DNA of 23,109 nt from assembly GCA_964523375.1 (NCBI GenBank), contig CAZFYG010000016.1, positions 1-23,109 on the forward strand. Reading direction: 5' to 3'. Positions 15,898-23,109 of the stretch are shown here, in pieces (positions within the stretch are counted from its first letter, which is position 1; each line of letters opens with the position of its first letter). Below the pieces are notes generated by a model. That model saw only the letters and a program-made list of their open reading frames with translations. It made no database searches and had not been told where the DNA came from. The translations under genes and the position numbers were made by a program. The stretch is from CAJQGY01 sp964523375 (GTDB lineage: Bacteria; Pseudomonadota; Gammaproteobacteria; Magnimaribacterales; D2472).

Positions 15898-16570
15898 CCC
15901 AATCTATCTCTGTTAAGTTATTTTTTTTGAGATAACTATTTGCCTTTGAAAAATGCTTACACCCATCAAATCCCCTATAAAATGATAAGGGAGACGGATG
16001 AGATGACTTCAATATTAAATTTTCTTTGTCGTTAATCTTTGTTTGTAATTTTTGAGAATTATTGCCCCATAAAATAAAAACAATATTTTTCTTTTCAGCA
16101 GCTAATAGCTTGAGTGTTCCATCAATAATTACAGACCAACCTATTGACGAGTGGGAAAGAGGAATACCCTCTTCAACACTAAGACATGTGTTTAAAAGCA
16201 GCACTCCTTGGTTGGCCCATGATGTTAGATCTGGATTGTGGTTTTTTATACCAATATCTGATGAAATTTCGTTAAAAATATTACATAATGATTTGGGTAT
16301 TTTATGGTCTTCATTTGATGAAAATGATAGTCCATTTGCCTGATCTTTTTTTGGGTAAGGATCTTGTCCAAAAATTACAATTTTTATATTGCTTAGTGAG
16401 CATTTATTATATGCATTGAATAGTAAATGATTTGGAGGATAGATAGTTTTACCTTTTCTTCTTAGCGCCTCTACTTCTTCAACAGCGCTCAAAATACTAT
16501 AGGGATCAAGGTATTTTGAGAGAGAGTTTAACCAATTTTTGTCGATTGCTAGTTTATCTAAATCACTCAT
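15890..16570 (-). CDS. ung: Uracil-DNA glycosylase (family 1)
   Basis: Excises uracil from DNA arising by cytosine deamination or dUTP misincorporation. 226 residues. The catalytic water-activating motif GQDPYP is at 68-73 with Asp70. HPSPLSFYRGFDGCKHFSKA begins at 191 and provides the catalytic His and the DNA-intercalation loop (usual form HPSPLSAHRGFFG). No Shine-Dalgarno precedes the ATG. Two DnaA boxes in a perfect dyad begin 16 bp upstream, within the likely promoter, which suggests DnaA-linked expression (inference). Confidence 0.96.
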   Translation of the reverse strand: MSDLDKLAIDKNWLNSLSKYLDPYSILSAVEEVEALRRKGKTIYPPNHLLFNAYNKCSLSNIKIVIFGQDPYPKKDQANGLSFSSNEDHKIPKSLCNIFNEISSDIGIKNHNPDLTSWANQGVLLLNTCLSVEEGIPLSHSSIGWSVIIDGTLKLLAAEKKNIVFILWGNNSQKLQTKINDKENLILKSSHPSPLSFYRGFDGCKHFSKANSYLKKNNLTEIDWAT

Positions 16571-16585
16571 TTTTTAATTAAAATC

Positions 16586-16626
16586 TTATCCACAGAATCT
16601 GTGGATAAAGTTATGGATAACTTTAT
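16586..16626. promoter_or_regulatory. DnaA-box cluster in two abutting dyads
   Basis: Two perfect DnaA boxes, TTATCCACA at 16586-16594 and its inverse TGTGGATAA at 16600-16608, form a perfect 23-bp inverted repeat (11-bp arms TTATCCACAGA around a single A). A second dyad overlaps it: ATAAAGTTAT-GG-ATAACTTTAT at 16605-16626, with 10-bp arms. Its centre contains TTATCCATA (minus strand, 16612-16620), one mismatch from a DnaA box. It sits directly before ung on the minus strand. Possible roles are ung control, DnaA titration or part of an origin. Confidence 0.8.
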
Positions 16627-16885
16627 TTATAACACACTAAGCCCTTATTTATAAGGCTTTAAGTCAAGTTGATCAATTTTTGTACAAATTTATTATAAAA
16701 TACCTTATATCAAGTACTTATAAAAATTTTGGCAATTAAGGCATCAATAAAAATCAAAACGATGAAACGTACTGTTACCATTAATTTTCACTGTTGACAA
16801 GTTTTACAGATTGTAAATTAATTACACCGAGCGGCATTGTTATGATTTATTAAAAATAAGTATAGATTTTGATAATAATTAAATG
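16627..16885. other. AT-rich intergenic region between ung and serA
   Basis: I see no gene in this stretch. It contains an imperfect hairpin at 16639-16659 (AAGCC/GGCTT and TTAT/ATAA arms, one bulged C) with no T run on the minus-strand side, so it is a poor serA terminator. A TTGACA hexamer lies at 16794-16799 on the plus strand, and an inverted repeat TTTACA-GAT-TGTAAA lies at 16803-16817. Long A/T runs from about 16665 to 16740 would melt easily. Nothing here identifies a known RNA. Confidence 0.4.
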
Positions 16886-18061
16886 CTACTTACCACAAAG
16901 CCTAACGCTTAGAACATGCTCAATAGATTCAATATCTTTGATGATTTCCTCAGACGGGCTTTGGTCTAGATCAATTAAGTTAATGGCGAGGTCGTCTCTA
17001 CTTTTGTTTGTCATATCCATTATATTTAGCTTAGAAGACGCAATTTTATCAGCAATCTTTCCTATCATTCCAGGTTCATTTTTATTGATAATTACTACCC
17101 TGAAATTATCTGTTCTTCCAAGCTTTATTGAGGGGAAATTAACAGAGTTTACAATGGTGCCATTTACTAAGAAATTTGATACTTGTTCTGCCGCCATTAA
17201 AGCACAGTTTACTTCAGCCTCTTTTGTGCTAGCACCCAAGTGTGGCATTAAAATTATGTCACCTTGCATTGAAGCTCTTTCAATGAGTTCTGGAGTTGGG
17301 AAATCAGTAACGTACCTAGAAATGTGTTGAGATTCAAGTGATGAAATCACATCATTGTTGTTAACAATCCCTCCCCTTGATAGGTTGATTATTTTTGCTC
17401 CTTTTTTCATTACAGCTAAAGTTTTTGATGATATCAAGTCTTTTGTTGAGTCTAGCAAAGGTACATGAAGAGATATGTAATCAGAACTTGATAAAAGTGC
17501 TTCAAGAGTGTCAGCCTTTTCAACTTCTTTTGGCAATCTCCAGGCTGCATCAACAGATATATATGGGTCAAATCCAATAATCTTCATACCCATAATACTT
17601 GCAGTTTGCGCTAACAGTGAGCCTATAGCACCCAAGCCTACAATCCCAAGTGTTTTTCCTTTTAGTTCTGAGCCTTTAAAGTTTTTCTTTTCAGACTCCA
17701 TGGACTTATTAAGCTGAGAACCATCGAGACCCTTTAGAGTCATTGCAAAAGAGCTTCCTTGAAGAATACCTCTGGAGGATAAAAGCATACCGCAAACAAC
17801 GAGTTCTTTTACTGCATTAGCGTTCGCTCCAGGAGTATTAAATACGACCACTCCTTTTTTTGATGCCTCGCCTAAAGGTATATTGTTTGTCCCAGCACCA
17901 GCTCTGCCAACACACTTAAGGTTGCTATTGAAATCTTCTGAAGTTAATTGCTGACTCCTTAATAGAAGCGCATCAGGATTGTTATTATCCTCCTGCATAT
18001 TTTGATTAAGGATATCTATTCCATCTTGTGCAATATTATTAAATATTTTGTATTTGTACAT
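16886..18061 (-). CDS. serA: D-3-phosphoglycerate dehydrogenase
   Basis: First step of serine synthesis: NAD-dependent oxidation of 3-phosphoglycerate. 391 residues, the short SerA type with one ACT domain (about 320-391, from FRVVIINKNEPGMIGKIAD), which probably gives serine feedback. The NAD motif GLGAIG is at 142-147. Catalytic residues include R229 in LSRGGIV and H274 in PHLGAST; the catalytic Glu is probably E258 in TDFPTPEL, where many relatives have DVFEPEP. No serB or serC is in the window. No terminator with a T run was found after the stop. Confidence 0.95.
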   Translation of the reverse strand: MYKYKIFNNIAQDGIDILNQNMQEDNNNPDALLLRSQQLTSEDFNSNLKCVGRAGAGTNNIPLGEASKKGVVVFNTPGANANAVKELVVCGMLLSSRGILQGSSFAMTLKGLDGSQLNKSMESEKKNFKGSELKGKTLGIVGLGAIGSLLAQTASIMGMKIIGFDPYISVDAAWRLPKEVEKADTLEALLSSSDYISLHVPLLDSTKDLISSKTLAVMKKGAKIINLSRGGIVNNNDVISSLESQHISRYVTDFPTPELIERASMQGDIILMPHLGASTKEAEVNCALMAAEQVSNFLVNGTIVNSVNFPSIKLGRTDNFRVVIINKNEPGMIGKIADKIASSKLNIMDMTNKSRDDLAINLIDLDQSPSEEIIKDIESIEHVLSVRLCGK

Positions 18062-18089
18062 TTCTATATGTTTTGTTTATAAAGTCTAA

Positions 18090-18095
18090 ATTATA
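18090..18095 (-). promoter_or_regulatory. Candidate serA -10 element
   Basis: Perfect TATAAT on the minus strand, 28 bp before the serA ATG, inside the 77-bp gap after glpK. No good -35 lies at 16-18 bp; the nearest match, TTGTCT at 18117-18122, is 21 bp away. Serine synthesis may therefore have its own promoter rather than depending on glpK, but the evidence is one hexamer in AT-rich DNA. Confidence 0.35.
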
Positions 18096-18138
18096 TACAA
18101 AAGATTTTTTATAGTTAGACAAAATTGAATAAAAAAAA

Positions 18139-19590
18139 TTATACCAAGGATTTGTTTATATAATCTTTCCAGATTTGATATTTTTCATGCAATTGAGCGA
18201 CTCCCGCCTCGCTTGCAATAAATGTTTTTTCCGTTTCAGTATTATTAAAGTCCCTTTCATCACCGGAACCGATCATCGCAACTATGCAGGCACCTAAAGC
18301 TGTAGATTCGATGTTTTTTGGTGATATTATTTTCTTATCAAGCGTGTTTGCTAAAAGTTGGCAAAAAGTATTATTTGCAATCATACCGCCATCAACATTC
18401 AGCTCTACGGATAATATGTCATACCTATTAAGTATCCTTGTTATATCTTGCACTTGAAAGCATATTGATTCAAATGCGGCAGTAACTAAATCTTCCTTTG
18501 ATGTATCTTGAGTAATTCCATAATAACCACCCCTTACATTTGAATCCCAGTATGGCGCACCCAAGCCATTAAAAGCAGGAAGAAAAAGAGTTTTGCTTGT
18601 TTTTGAATCCAAATTTATCATTTCTTCACTTTCTGATGATTTATTAAAGAAATGCATTTTGTCTCTCATCCACTTAACAATATTACCGCATGAATAAATG
18701 CTGCCTTCTATTGCATATGCAGTTTCTCCTCTTATCTTATATGCAATTGTTGAGAGCAATCCTTCTTCGACATCAAGAATTTTGCTCTTTGTATTAACCA
18801 TTAGGAAACAACCTGTTCCGAAGGTTGATTTCATCTGCCCTGATTCAAAGCATCTTTGACCCACTAAGGCGCTCTGTTGATCCCCTATCACTCCAGTAAT
18901 TGCAACCATCTGCGATCCTATGTTGATTGTTCCAAAGTTTGCGTCACAATCACAAACAGTTGGCAGTATTTGCTTGGGTATATTAAATAATTCTAGCAAC
19001 TCTTCATCCCATGCTTCTTCTTTAATATTGTAAAGTGATGTTCTTGACGCGTTGGTTATGTCTGTCAAATGATTTCTTTCTTTAGTCAAATTATAAATCA
19101 GGTATGTATCAACAGTACCAAACATAATCTCACCCTTAACTGCTTTTTCTCTGGAGCCAGGAACATTATCTAAAATCCACTTTATTTTTGTTGCAGAAAA
19201 GTATGGATCTAGAACTAAGCCGGTTTTTTTTCTTATTAAAGGTTCATGACCAAGATTTTTTAAATCAGTACACAAATCAATAGTCCTTCTGTCTTGCCAT
19301 ACTATCCCTGGATATATAGGTAATCCTGTTTCTTTTTCCCAGAGTATGGTTGTTTCACGCTGATTTGTAATCCCGCAACTTTCTAAGACTATTTCTTTGT
19401 TAATATCTAGATTTTCTATTGATCTCTTTACAGTATCTAAAATATTTTTTGGGTCAACCTCAACCCAGCCACTTTCAGGGTACGTTAAGCCATATTCTTC
19501 TTGTGAGCTCAACACGCTTTGTAAATTACTATCAAAGATAACAACTCTTGAGCTAGTTGTACCTTGATCTATCGATAAATAATGCTTCAT
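18139..19590 (-). CDS. glpK: Glycerol kinase
   Basis: ATP-dependent phosphorylation of glycerol to glycerol-3-phosphate. 483 residues; FGGY-kinase fold. ATP-site motif DQGTTSSR begins at residue 8. Substrate-binding region NQRETTILW and IVWQDRR follow, then FGTVDTYLIYNLT, the phosphate-binding STFGTGCFLMVNT and VDGGMIANN. All are typical of GlpK rather than other sugar kinases. A strong GGAGG lies 6 nt before the ATG. No glpF, glpD or glpR is adjacent. It diverges from nrdA across a 278-bp region holding DnaA and NrdR boxes. Confidence 0.96.
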   Translation of the reverse strand: MKHYLSIDQGTTSSRVVIFDSNLQSVLSSQEEYGLTYPESGWVEVDPKNILDTVKRSIENLDINKEIVLESCGITNQRETTILWEKETGLPIYPGIVWQDRRTIDLCTDLKNLGHEPLIRKKTGLVLDPYFSATKIKWILDNVPGSREKAVKGEIMFGTVDTYLIYNLTKERNHLTDITNASRTSLYNIKEEAWDEELLELFNIPKQILPTVCDCDANFGTINIGSQMVAITGVIGDQQSALVGQRCFESGQMKSTFGTGCFLMVNTKSKILDVEEGLLSTIAYKIRGETAYAIEGSIYSCGNIVKWMRDKMHFFNKSSESEEMINLDSKTSKTLFLPAFNGLGAPYWDSNVRGGYYGITQDTSKEDLVTAAFESICFQVQDITRILNRYDILSVELNVDGGMIANNTFCQLLANTLDKKIISPKNIESTALGACIVAMIGSGDERDFNNTETEKTFIASEAGVAQLHEKYQIWKDYINKSLV

Positions 19591-19611
19591 TTAAACCTCC
19601 AAATTCAATAA

Positions 19612-19620
19612 TTATCCACA
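19612..19620 (+). promoter_or_regulatory. DnaA box 1, glpK/nrdA intergenic region
   Basis: Perfect TTATCCACA, 21 bp upstream of the glpK start and 40 bp before NrdR box 1. On the minus strand it overlaps a possible glpK -10 (GATAAT), so bound DnaA could affect glpK too. E. coli nrdAB is also known to carry DnaA boxes in its promoter region. Confidence 0.7.
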
Positions 19621-19659
19621 ATTTATTAACTGATTACCAACAGAAAAAAAACAGCTTAT

Positions 19660-19675
19660 ATACACTATATAGTGA
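19660..19675. promoter_or_regulatory. NrdR box 1
   Basis: A 16-bp site ATACACTATATAGTGA fits the NrdR consensus acaCwATATAtwGtgt with one clear core mismatch (C at 19665). It lies exactly 31 bp, about three helical turns, from NrdR box 2, the spacing known for paired NrdR boxes. NrdR represses ribonucleotide reductase genes when dATP is high. Confidence 0.75.
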
Positions 19676-19690
19676 AAAAAAAGTAAATTG

Positions 19691-19706
19691 TCACAATATA
19701 TAGTGT
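19691..19706. promoter_or_regulatory. NrdR box 2
   Basis: TCACAATATATAGTGT matches the NrdR consensus almost perfectly (core CAATATATAG). It is flanked by the inverted pair AAGTAAA (19681-19687) and TTTACTT (19710-19716) and ends 8 bp before the candidate -35 of the nrdA promoter, a good position for repression. Confidence 0.85.
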
Positions 19707-19714
19707 TTTTTTAC

Positions 19715-19742
19715 TTGATTCTTTATCCACAACTTGTAATAT
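19715..19742 (+). promoter_or_regulatory. Candidate nrdAB promoter with DnaA box 2 in its spacer
   Basis: TTGATT (19715-19720), a 16-bp spacer, then TAATAT (19737-19742) resembles a sigma-70 promoter. A perfect DnaA box, TTATCCACA at 19723-19731, fills most of the spacer. If used, the transcript would start near 19749 and have a leader of about 120 nt. A second possible -10, TATATT near 19830, cannot be excluded. Confidence 0.55.
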
Positions 19743-19868
19743 TAGCTACAAGAAGGAAAAAAAGTTAATGTAAATGCAGGCACATAAACTTCTTCCAAAA
19801 ATACATTTAAAACTCTTGAAAGGGTAGTATATTTTTTGAGAAAAAATTAGGGAAAAAATTTAGTAAAC

Positions 19869-22745
19869 ATGGAAATAACAACACAAACAGAAACAACCAC
19901 AAACCTTAATCAAGAAACAGGTATAAATGAAATTGAGCTTACTGCTCCAGGCAGACTGAGAGTAATAAAAAGAAATGGTAAAGTTGTTGCATTCGAAGAA
20001 GATAAAATAAAAGTAGCTGTAACGAAAGCATTTCTCGCAATAGAGTCCGGCAATGCTGCAGCAAGCGACAGAATACACAAGAAAGTTAATCAAATTACAG
20101 AAAGTGTGATTGAGGTCTTTGAAAGAAGAATGCCTTCAGGAGGTACGCTTCATATAGAAGAAATACAAGACCAAGTAGAGCTTCAGCTAATGAGATCTGA
20201 AGAGCTTGAGGTCGCAAGAAGCTATATTTTATACAGAGCTGGTAGAACGCAAGAAAGAAAAAAAGTTGCCCCAATTATAGATATACCTGATGTTCCTAAA
20301 ATTAACATAACAAAAAGTGATGGAACTAAAGTGCCCCTTGATGCTGAAAGACTTGCGTCATTGATAGCTGATGCATGTGAAGGACTGAAAGATGTATCAA
20401 TAAACGAAGTATTAGAAGAAGCACTCAAGAATTTGTATGACGGTGTTTCTATTTCTGATATGAGATCAAGCTTAATAATGTCTGCAAGAACAAAAGTAGA
20501 AAAAGAGCCAAATTATTCTTTTGTTACCGCCAGAATATTAATGGATCAAATAAGAAATGAAGCATTGGGGTTTTTAGGAATAGCAGAAGATGCAACATAC
20601 GAGCAAATGGAAGCATATTATCCAAAAGCACTTAGTGCATACATAGACAAAGGTATTGAGTTGGATATCCTCGATGAGGAGCTCAGAAATTATGATCTCG
20701 TAAAGCTTGGTGATGCAATAGATCATACAAGAGATAATCAATTTACATATCTAGGACTGCAAACCTTATACGATAGATACTTTATTCATTGCGACGAAGT
20801 TAGGTATGAACTGCCACAAGTATTTTTTATGAGAGTGGCAATGGGTTTGGCGATAGAAGAGGAAAATAGAGAAGAAAGAACAATAGAATTTTACAGGCTA
20901 CTTTCGAGCTTTGATTATATGAGCTCAACACCCACCCTCTTCAATTCAGGAACAAGGAGACCGCAACTGTCTTCTTGCTACCTAACAACAGTACCTGATG
21001 ATCTTGATGGTATATTTGGTGCAATCAAAGATGATGCTCTTTTATCAAAATGGGCAGGAGGTCTAGGTAATGACTGGACGCCAGTAAGAGCTATGAACTC
21101 ATACATCAAAGGAACAAATGGAAAAAGCCAAGGTGTCGTTCCTTTTTTAAAAGTTGCTAATGATACAGCAGTTGCCGTAAACCAAGGTGGAAAAAGAAAA
21201 GGGGCTATGTGTGCATACCTTGAAACATGGCATCTAGACATAGAAGAATTTCTTGATCTCAGAAAGAATACTGGCGATGACAGAAGAAGAACACATGATA
21301 TGAACACAGCAAACTGGGTTCCTGACTTATTTATGAAAAGAGTAGAAGAAGGAGCAAATTGGACTTTATTTTCTCCAGGAGAGACACCGGAATTGCATGA
21401 CCTAACAGGCAAAGCATTTGAAGAAAAATATGCTGAGTACGAAGCAAAGGCTGCTTCTGGTGAAATGGATCAAGCTAAATCTATACCAGCAAAAGAACTA
21501 TGGAGAAAAATGCTTACAATGTTATTTGAAACAGGACACCCGTGGATAACATTCAAAGATGCATGCAACCTTAGGTCACCTCAACAACATGCTGGTGTAA
21601 TTCACTCTTCTAATCTTTGCACAGAAATTACACTAAATACTTCAGCTGACGAAATTGCTGTTTGCAACCTTGGTTCTGTTAACTTATCAAGACATATGAA
21701 AGATGGAAAGCTTAATGAAGAAAAGGTAAAGCAGACAGTGGCAACAGCTATAAGAATGCTTGATAACGTTATCGATATTAATTACTACTCGGTAGATACA
21801 GCAAAAAACTCAAATATGAAACATAGACCTATTGGTTTAGGATTAATGGGCTTTCAAGATGCACTATACAAACAAAATATACCATATTGTAGCAATGAGG
21901 CTGTGGAATTTGCTGACAAAAGCATGGAGCTTATTAGCTATCATGCAATCCATGCATCAACAGAACTTGCAAAAGAACGCGGGGCATATCAAACCTTTGA
22001 TGGCTCTCTTTGGAGTCAAGGAATACTTCCAAAAGACTCCCTTAAGATTCTCATAGAAAACAGAGGAAGCCAGTATATAAACGTTGATGAATCCGAAACC
22101 TTAGATTGGGCAACGCTAAGAGAAAAAGTAAAGAATGATGGAATGAGAAACTCAAATGTAATGGCAATTGCACCTACCGCTACGATTTCAAATATTACAG
22201 GAGTAACCCAGTCTATAGAGCCAACGTATCAAAATCTTTATGTGAAATCTAATCTATCAGGAGAATTTACAATTGTTAACCCACATCTTGTTGATAAACT
22301 AAAGAGCCTAAATCTTTGGGATGACGTGATGATAAATGATCTCAAATACTTTGAAGGTAGTTTGTCACAAATCTCAAGAATACCAGATGATGTAAAAAAA
22401 TTATTCTCAACTGCTTTTGAAGTTGAGCCTAAATACATAGTTGAGGCGGCAAGTAGAAGGCAGAAATGGATTGATCAAGCACAGTCTCTAAATCTTTATA
22501 TAAATAATGCGGATGGGAAAAAACTAGACATCACATATAGGATGGCTTGGTACTCAGGATTAAAAACGACTTACTACCTAAGGTCACTTGCCGCAACAAC
22601 AACAGAAAAATCAACAGTGAAACAAGGAAACCTAAATGCTGTTAGCTCTGAGGTAAAAGAAACACCACAACAAGAACTAGGAGCACCAGCTCCAGTTCCT
22701 ACTGCTTGCTCTCTGGATGATCCAGATTGTGATGCTTGTCAATAA
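19869..22745 (+). CDS. nrdA: Ribonucleotide reductase class Ia, large subunit NrdA
   Basis: Reduces ribonucleoside diphosphates to deoxy forms. 958 residues, longer than E. coli NrdA (761) because it has two N-terminal ATP-cones: one from about 30 (LRVIKRNGKVVAFEEDKI), one from about 145 (INITKSDGTKVPLDAERL), as in Pseudomonas NrdA. The catalytic core has C370 (SSCYL), N582/C584/E586 (NLCTE) and C599 (VCNLGSVNLS). Radical-transfer tyrosines are Y902-Y903 and the C-terminal shuttle pair is C954/C957 (CDAC). The first cone looks complete and probably mediates dATP inhibition; the second is more divergent. The ATG lacks a strong Shine-Dalgarno. nrdB follows after 15 bp. Confidence 0.98.
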   Translation: MEITTQTETTTNLNQETGINEIELTAPGRLRVIKRNGKVVAFEEDKIKVAVTKAFLAIESGNAAASDRIHKKVNQITESVIEVFERRMPSGGTLHIEEIQDQVELQLMRSEELEVARSYILYRAGRTQERKKVAPIIDIPDVPKINITKSDGTKVPLDAERLASLIADACEGLKDVSINEVLEEALKNLYDGVSISDMRSSLIMSARTKVEKEPNYSFVTARILMDQIRNEALGFLGIAEDATYEQMEAYYPKALSAYIDKGIELDILDEELRNYDLVKLGDAIDHTRDNQFTYLGLQTLYDRYFIHCDEVRYELPQVFFMRVAMGLAIEEENREERTIEFYRLLSSFDYMSSTPTLFNSGTRRPQLSSCYLTTVPDDLDGIFGAIKDDALLSKWAGGLGNDWTPVRAMNSYIKGTNGKSQGVVPFLKVANDTAVAVNQGGKRKGAMCAYLETWHLDIEEFLDLRKNTGDDRRRTHDMNTANWVPDLFMKRVEEGANWTLFSPGETPELHDLTGKAFEEKYAEYEAKAASGEMDQAKSIPAKELWRKMLTMLFETGHPWITFKDACNLRSPQQHAGVIHSSNLCTEITLNTSADEIAVCNLGSVNLSRHMKDGKLNEEKVKQTVATAIRMLDNVIDINYYSVDTAKNSNMKHRPIGLGLMGFQDALYKQNIPYCSNEAVEFADKSMELISYHAIHASTELAKERGAYQTFDGSLWSQGILPKDSLKILIENRGSQYINVDESETLDWATLREKVKNDGMRNSNVMAIAPTATISNITGVTQSIEPTYQNLYVKSNLSGEFTIVNPHLVDKLKSLNLWDDVMINDLKYFEGSLSQISRIPDDVKKLFSTAFEVEPKYIVEAASRRQKWIDQAQSLNLYINNADGKKLDITYRMAWYSGLKTTYYLRSLAATTTEKSTVKQGNLNAVSSEVKETPQQELGAPAPVPTACSLDDPDCDACQ

Positions 22746-22760
22746 TAATAGGAGAATAGA

Positions 22761-23109
22761 GTGTTAAATTGGGATGAATATAATACAGAAGAAACAAATC
22801 AAGCTGCGCAGCAAGCACCTGCACCTTCACAAGTAAAAGAAGAAAAAGAAGTTGTAGTAAAGCTTGATGAGTCGCCCTCTTTTGAATCAACGTCAGTAGA
22901 AGGAAACAGAGCAGAAAAAGCAAGAGTGGCTCTTGATGAGCTTGATGTCGAAGAAGGCATTAAGGAGCTTGATGCGATGAAGGGTGGAAGAGTTGAGGTT
23001 GATCAAAAAGCAATGATTAATTGCAAGGCTGATCTAAATCAACTAGTGCCTTTCAAATATGACTGGGCATGGCAAAAATATCTTGATGGAAGCGCAAATC
23101 ACTGGATGC
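22761..23109 (+). CDS. nrdB: Ribonucleotide reductase class Ia, small subunit NrdB (partial, 5' end)
   Basis: Supplies the diiron-tyrosyl radical for NrdA. The window holds 116 codons and cuts the gene at its right edge. The start is GTG with AGGAGA (22750-22755) 5 nt before it. The protein begins LNWDEYNTEE, has a flexible Ala/Pro/Glu-rich stretch of about 60 residues, then MINCKADLNQLVPFKYDWAW and KYLDGSANHWM, the conserved NrdB region ahead of the first iron ligands. The long N-terminal extension matches Pseudomonas-type NrdB rather than E. coli. Iron ligands and the radical tyrosine lie beyond the window. Confidence 0.95.
   Translation, partial: MLNWDEYNTEETNQAAQQAPAPSQVKEEKEVVVKLDESPSFESTSVEGNRAEKARVALDELDVEEGIKELDAMKGGRVEVDQKAMINCKADLNQLVPFKYDWAWQKYLDGSANHWM

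Noticed and set aside
16639..16659. Hairpin as a serA terminator
   Set aside because: It has a bulged C, and no T run follows on the minus strand.
16762..16797. Short plus-strand frame beginning MKRT, like the start of ribosomal protein L34 (rpmH), near DnaA boxes
   Set aside because: It stops after 11 codons, has no Shine-Dalgarno and shows no further L34 similarity; four residues can match by chance.
20978..21412. Minus-strand 144-codon frame inside nrdA
   Set aside because: nrdA is strongly conserved in its own frame here; no ribosome site or recognisable protein on the minus strand.

Overview
The window looks like a chromosome segment from a small-genome, low-GC marine gammaproteobacterium, with SAR86-type lineages the best guess. 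This rests on AT-rich DNA (60-base samples at 8401 and 9001 each hold 17 G+C), very tight gene packing, and gammaproteobacterial gene order and families: sdhE and ygfZ side by side, rpoE-rseA-mucD-lepA-lepB-rnc-era-recO-acpS, and rsmJ. The placement is inference; there is no rRNA in the window.

Layout. Bases 8-92 are a tRNA-Leu(CAA). A convergent gene for a large surface lipoprotein with seven integrin-like FG-GAP repeats (95-1918) follows 2 nt away. A divergent acyl-CoA dehydrogenase occupies 2021-3172. From 14780 leftward to 3178, all 16 genes lie on the minus strand, mostly overlapping or a few bases apart: rpoE, rseA, mucD (envelope stress), then lepA, lepB, rnc, era, recO, acpS, adk, tsaB, uppP, rsmJ, a 54-residue coiled-coil gene, a DUF2805/TIGR03643 gene and a small unknown gene. 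sdhE (minus) lies just upstream of rpoE. ygfZ (plus) diverges from sdhE and its 3' end overlaps that of ung. A 315-bp AT-rich gap separates ung from serA, then glpK follows. nrdA (plus) and the first 116 codons of nrdB close the window.

Working together. The long minus-strand cluster combines envelope quality control (RpoE, RseA, MucD), protein export (LepB), translation and RNA maturation (LepA, RNase III, Era, TsaB, RsmJ), recombination (RecO), lipid carrier and ACP activation (UppP, AcpS) and nucleotide supply (Adk). On the right, ung and nrdAB share a DNA-precursor and repair theme.

Most notable. Four perfect DnaA boxes (TTATCCACA) occur in about 3.1 kb, all intergenic. Two form a perfect 23-bp dyad that begins 16 bp before the ung start codon. 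The other two bracket a pair of NrdR boxes, 31 bp apart, upstream of nrdAB. RNase III also lacks the usual metal-binding Asp (Gly111), rseB and pdxJ are absent from their expected slots, and one short gene (3728-3892) is easily missed. I found no mobile element, CRISPR array or clearly new multi-gene system; most of the window is ordinary housekeeping DNA.
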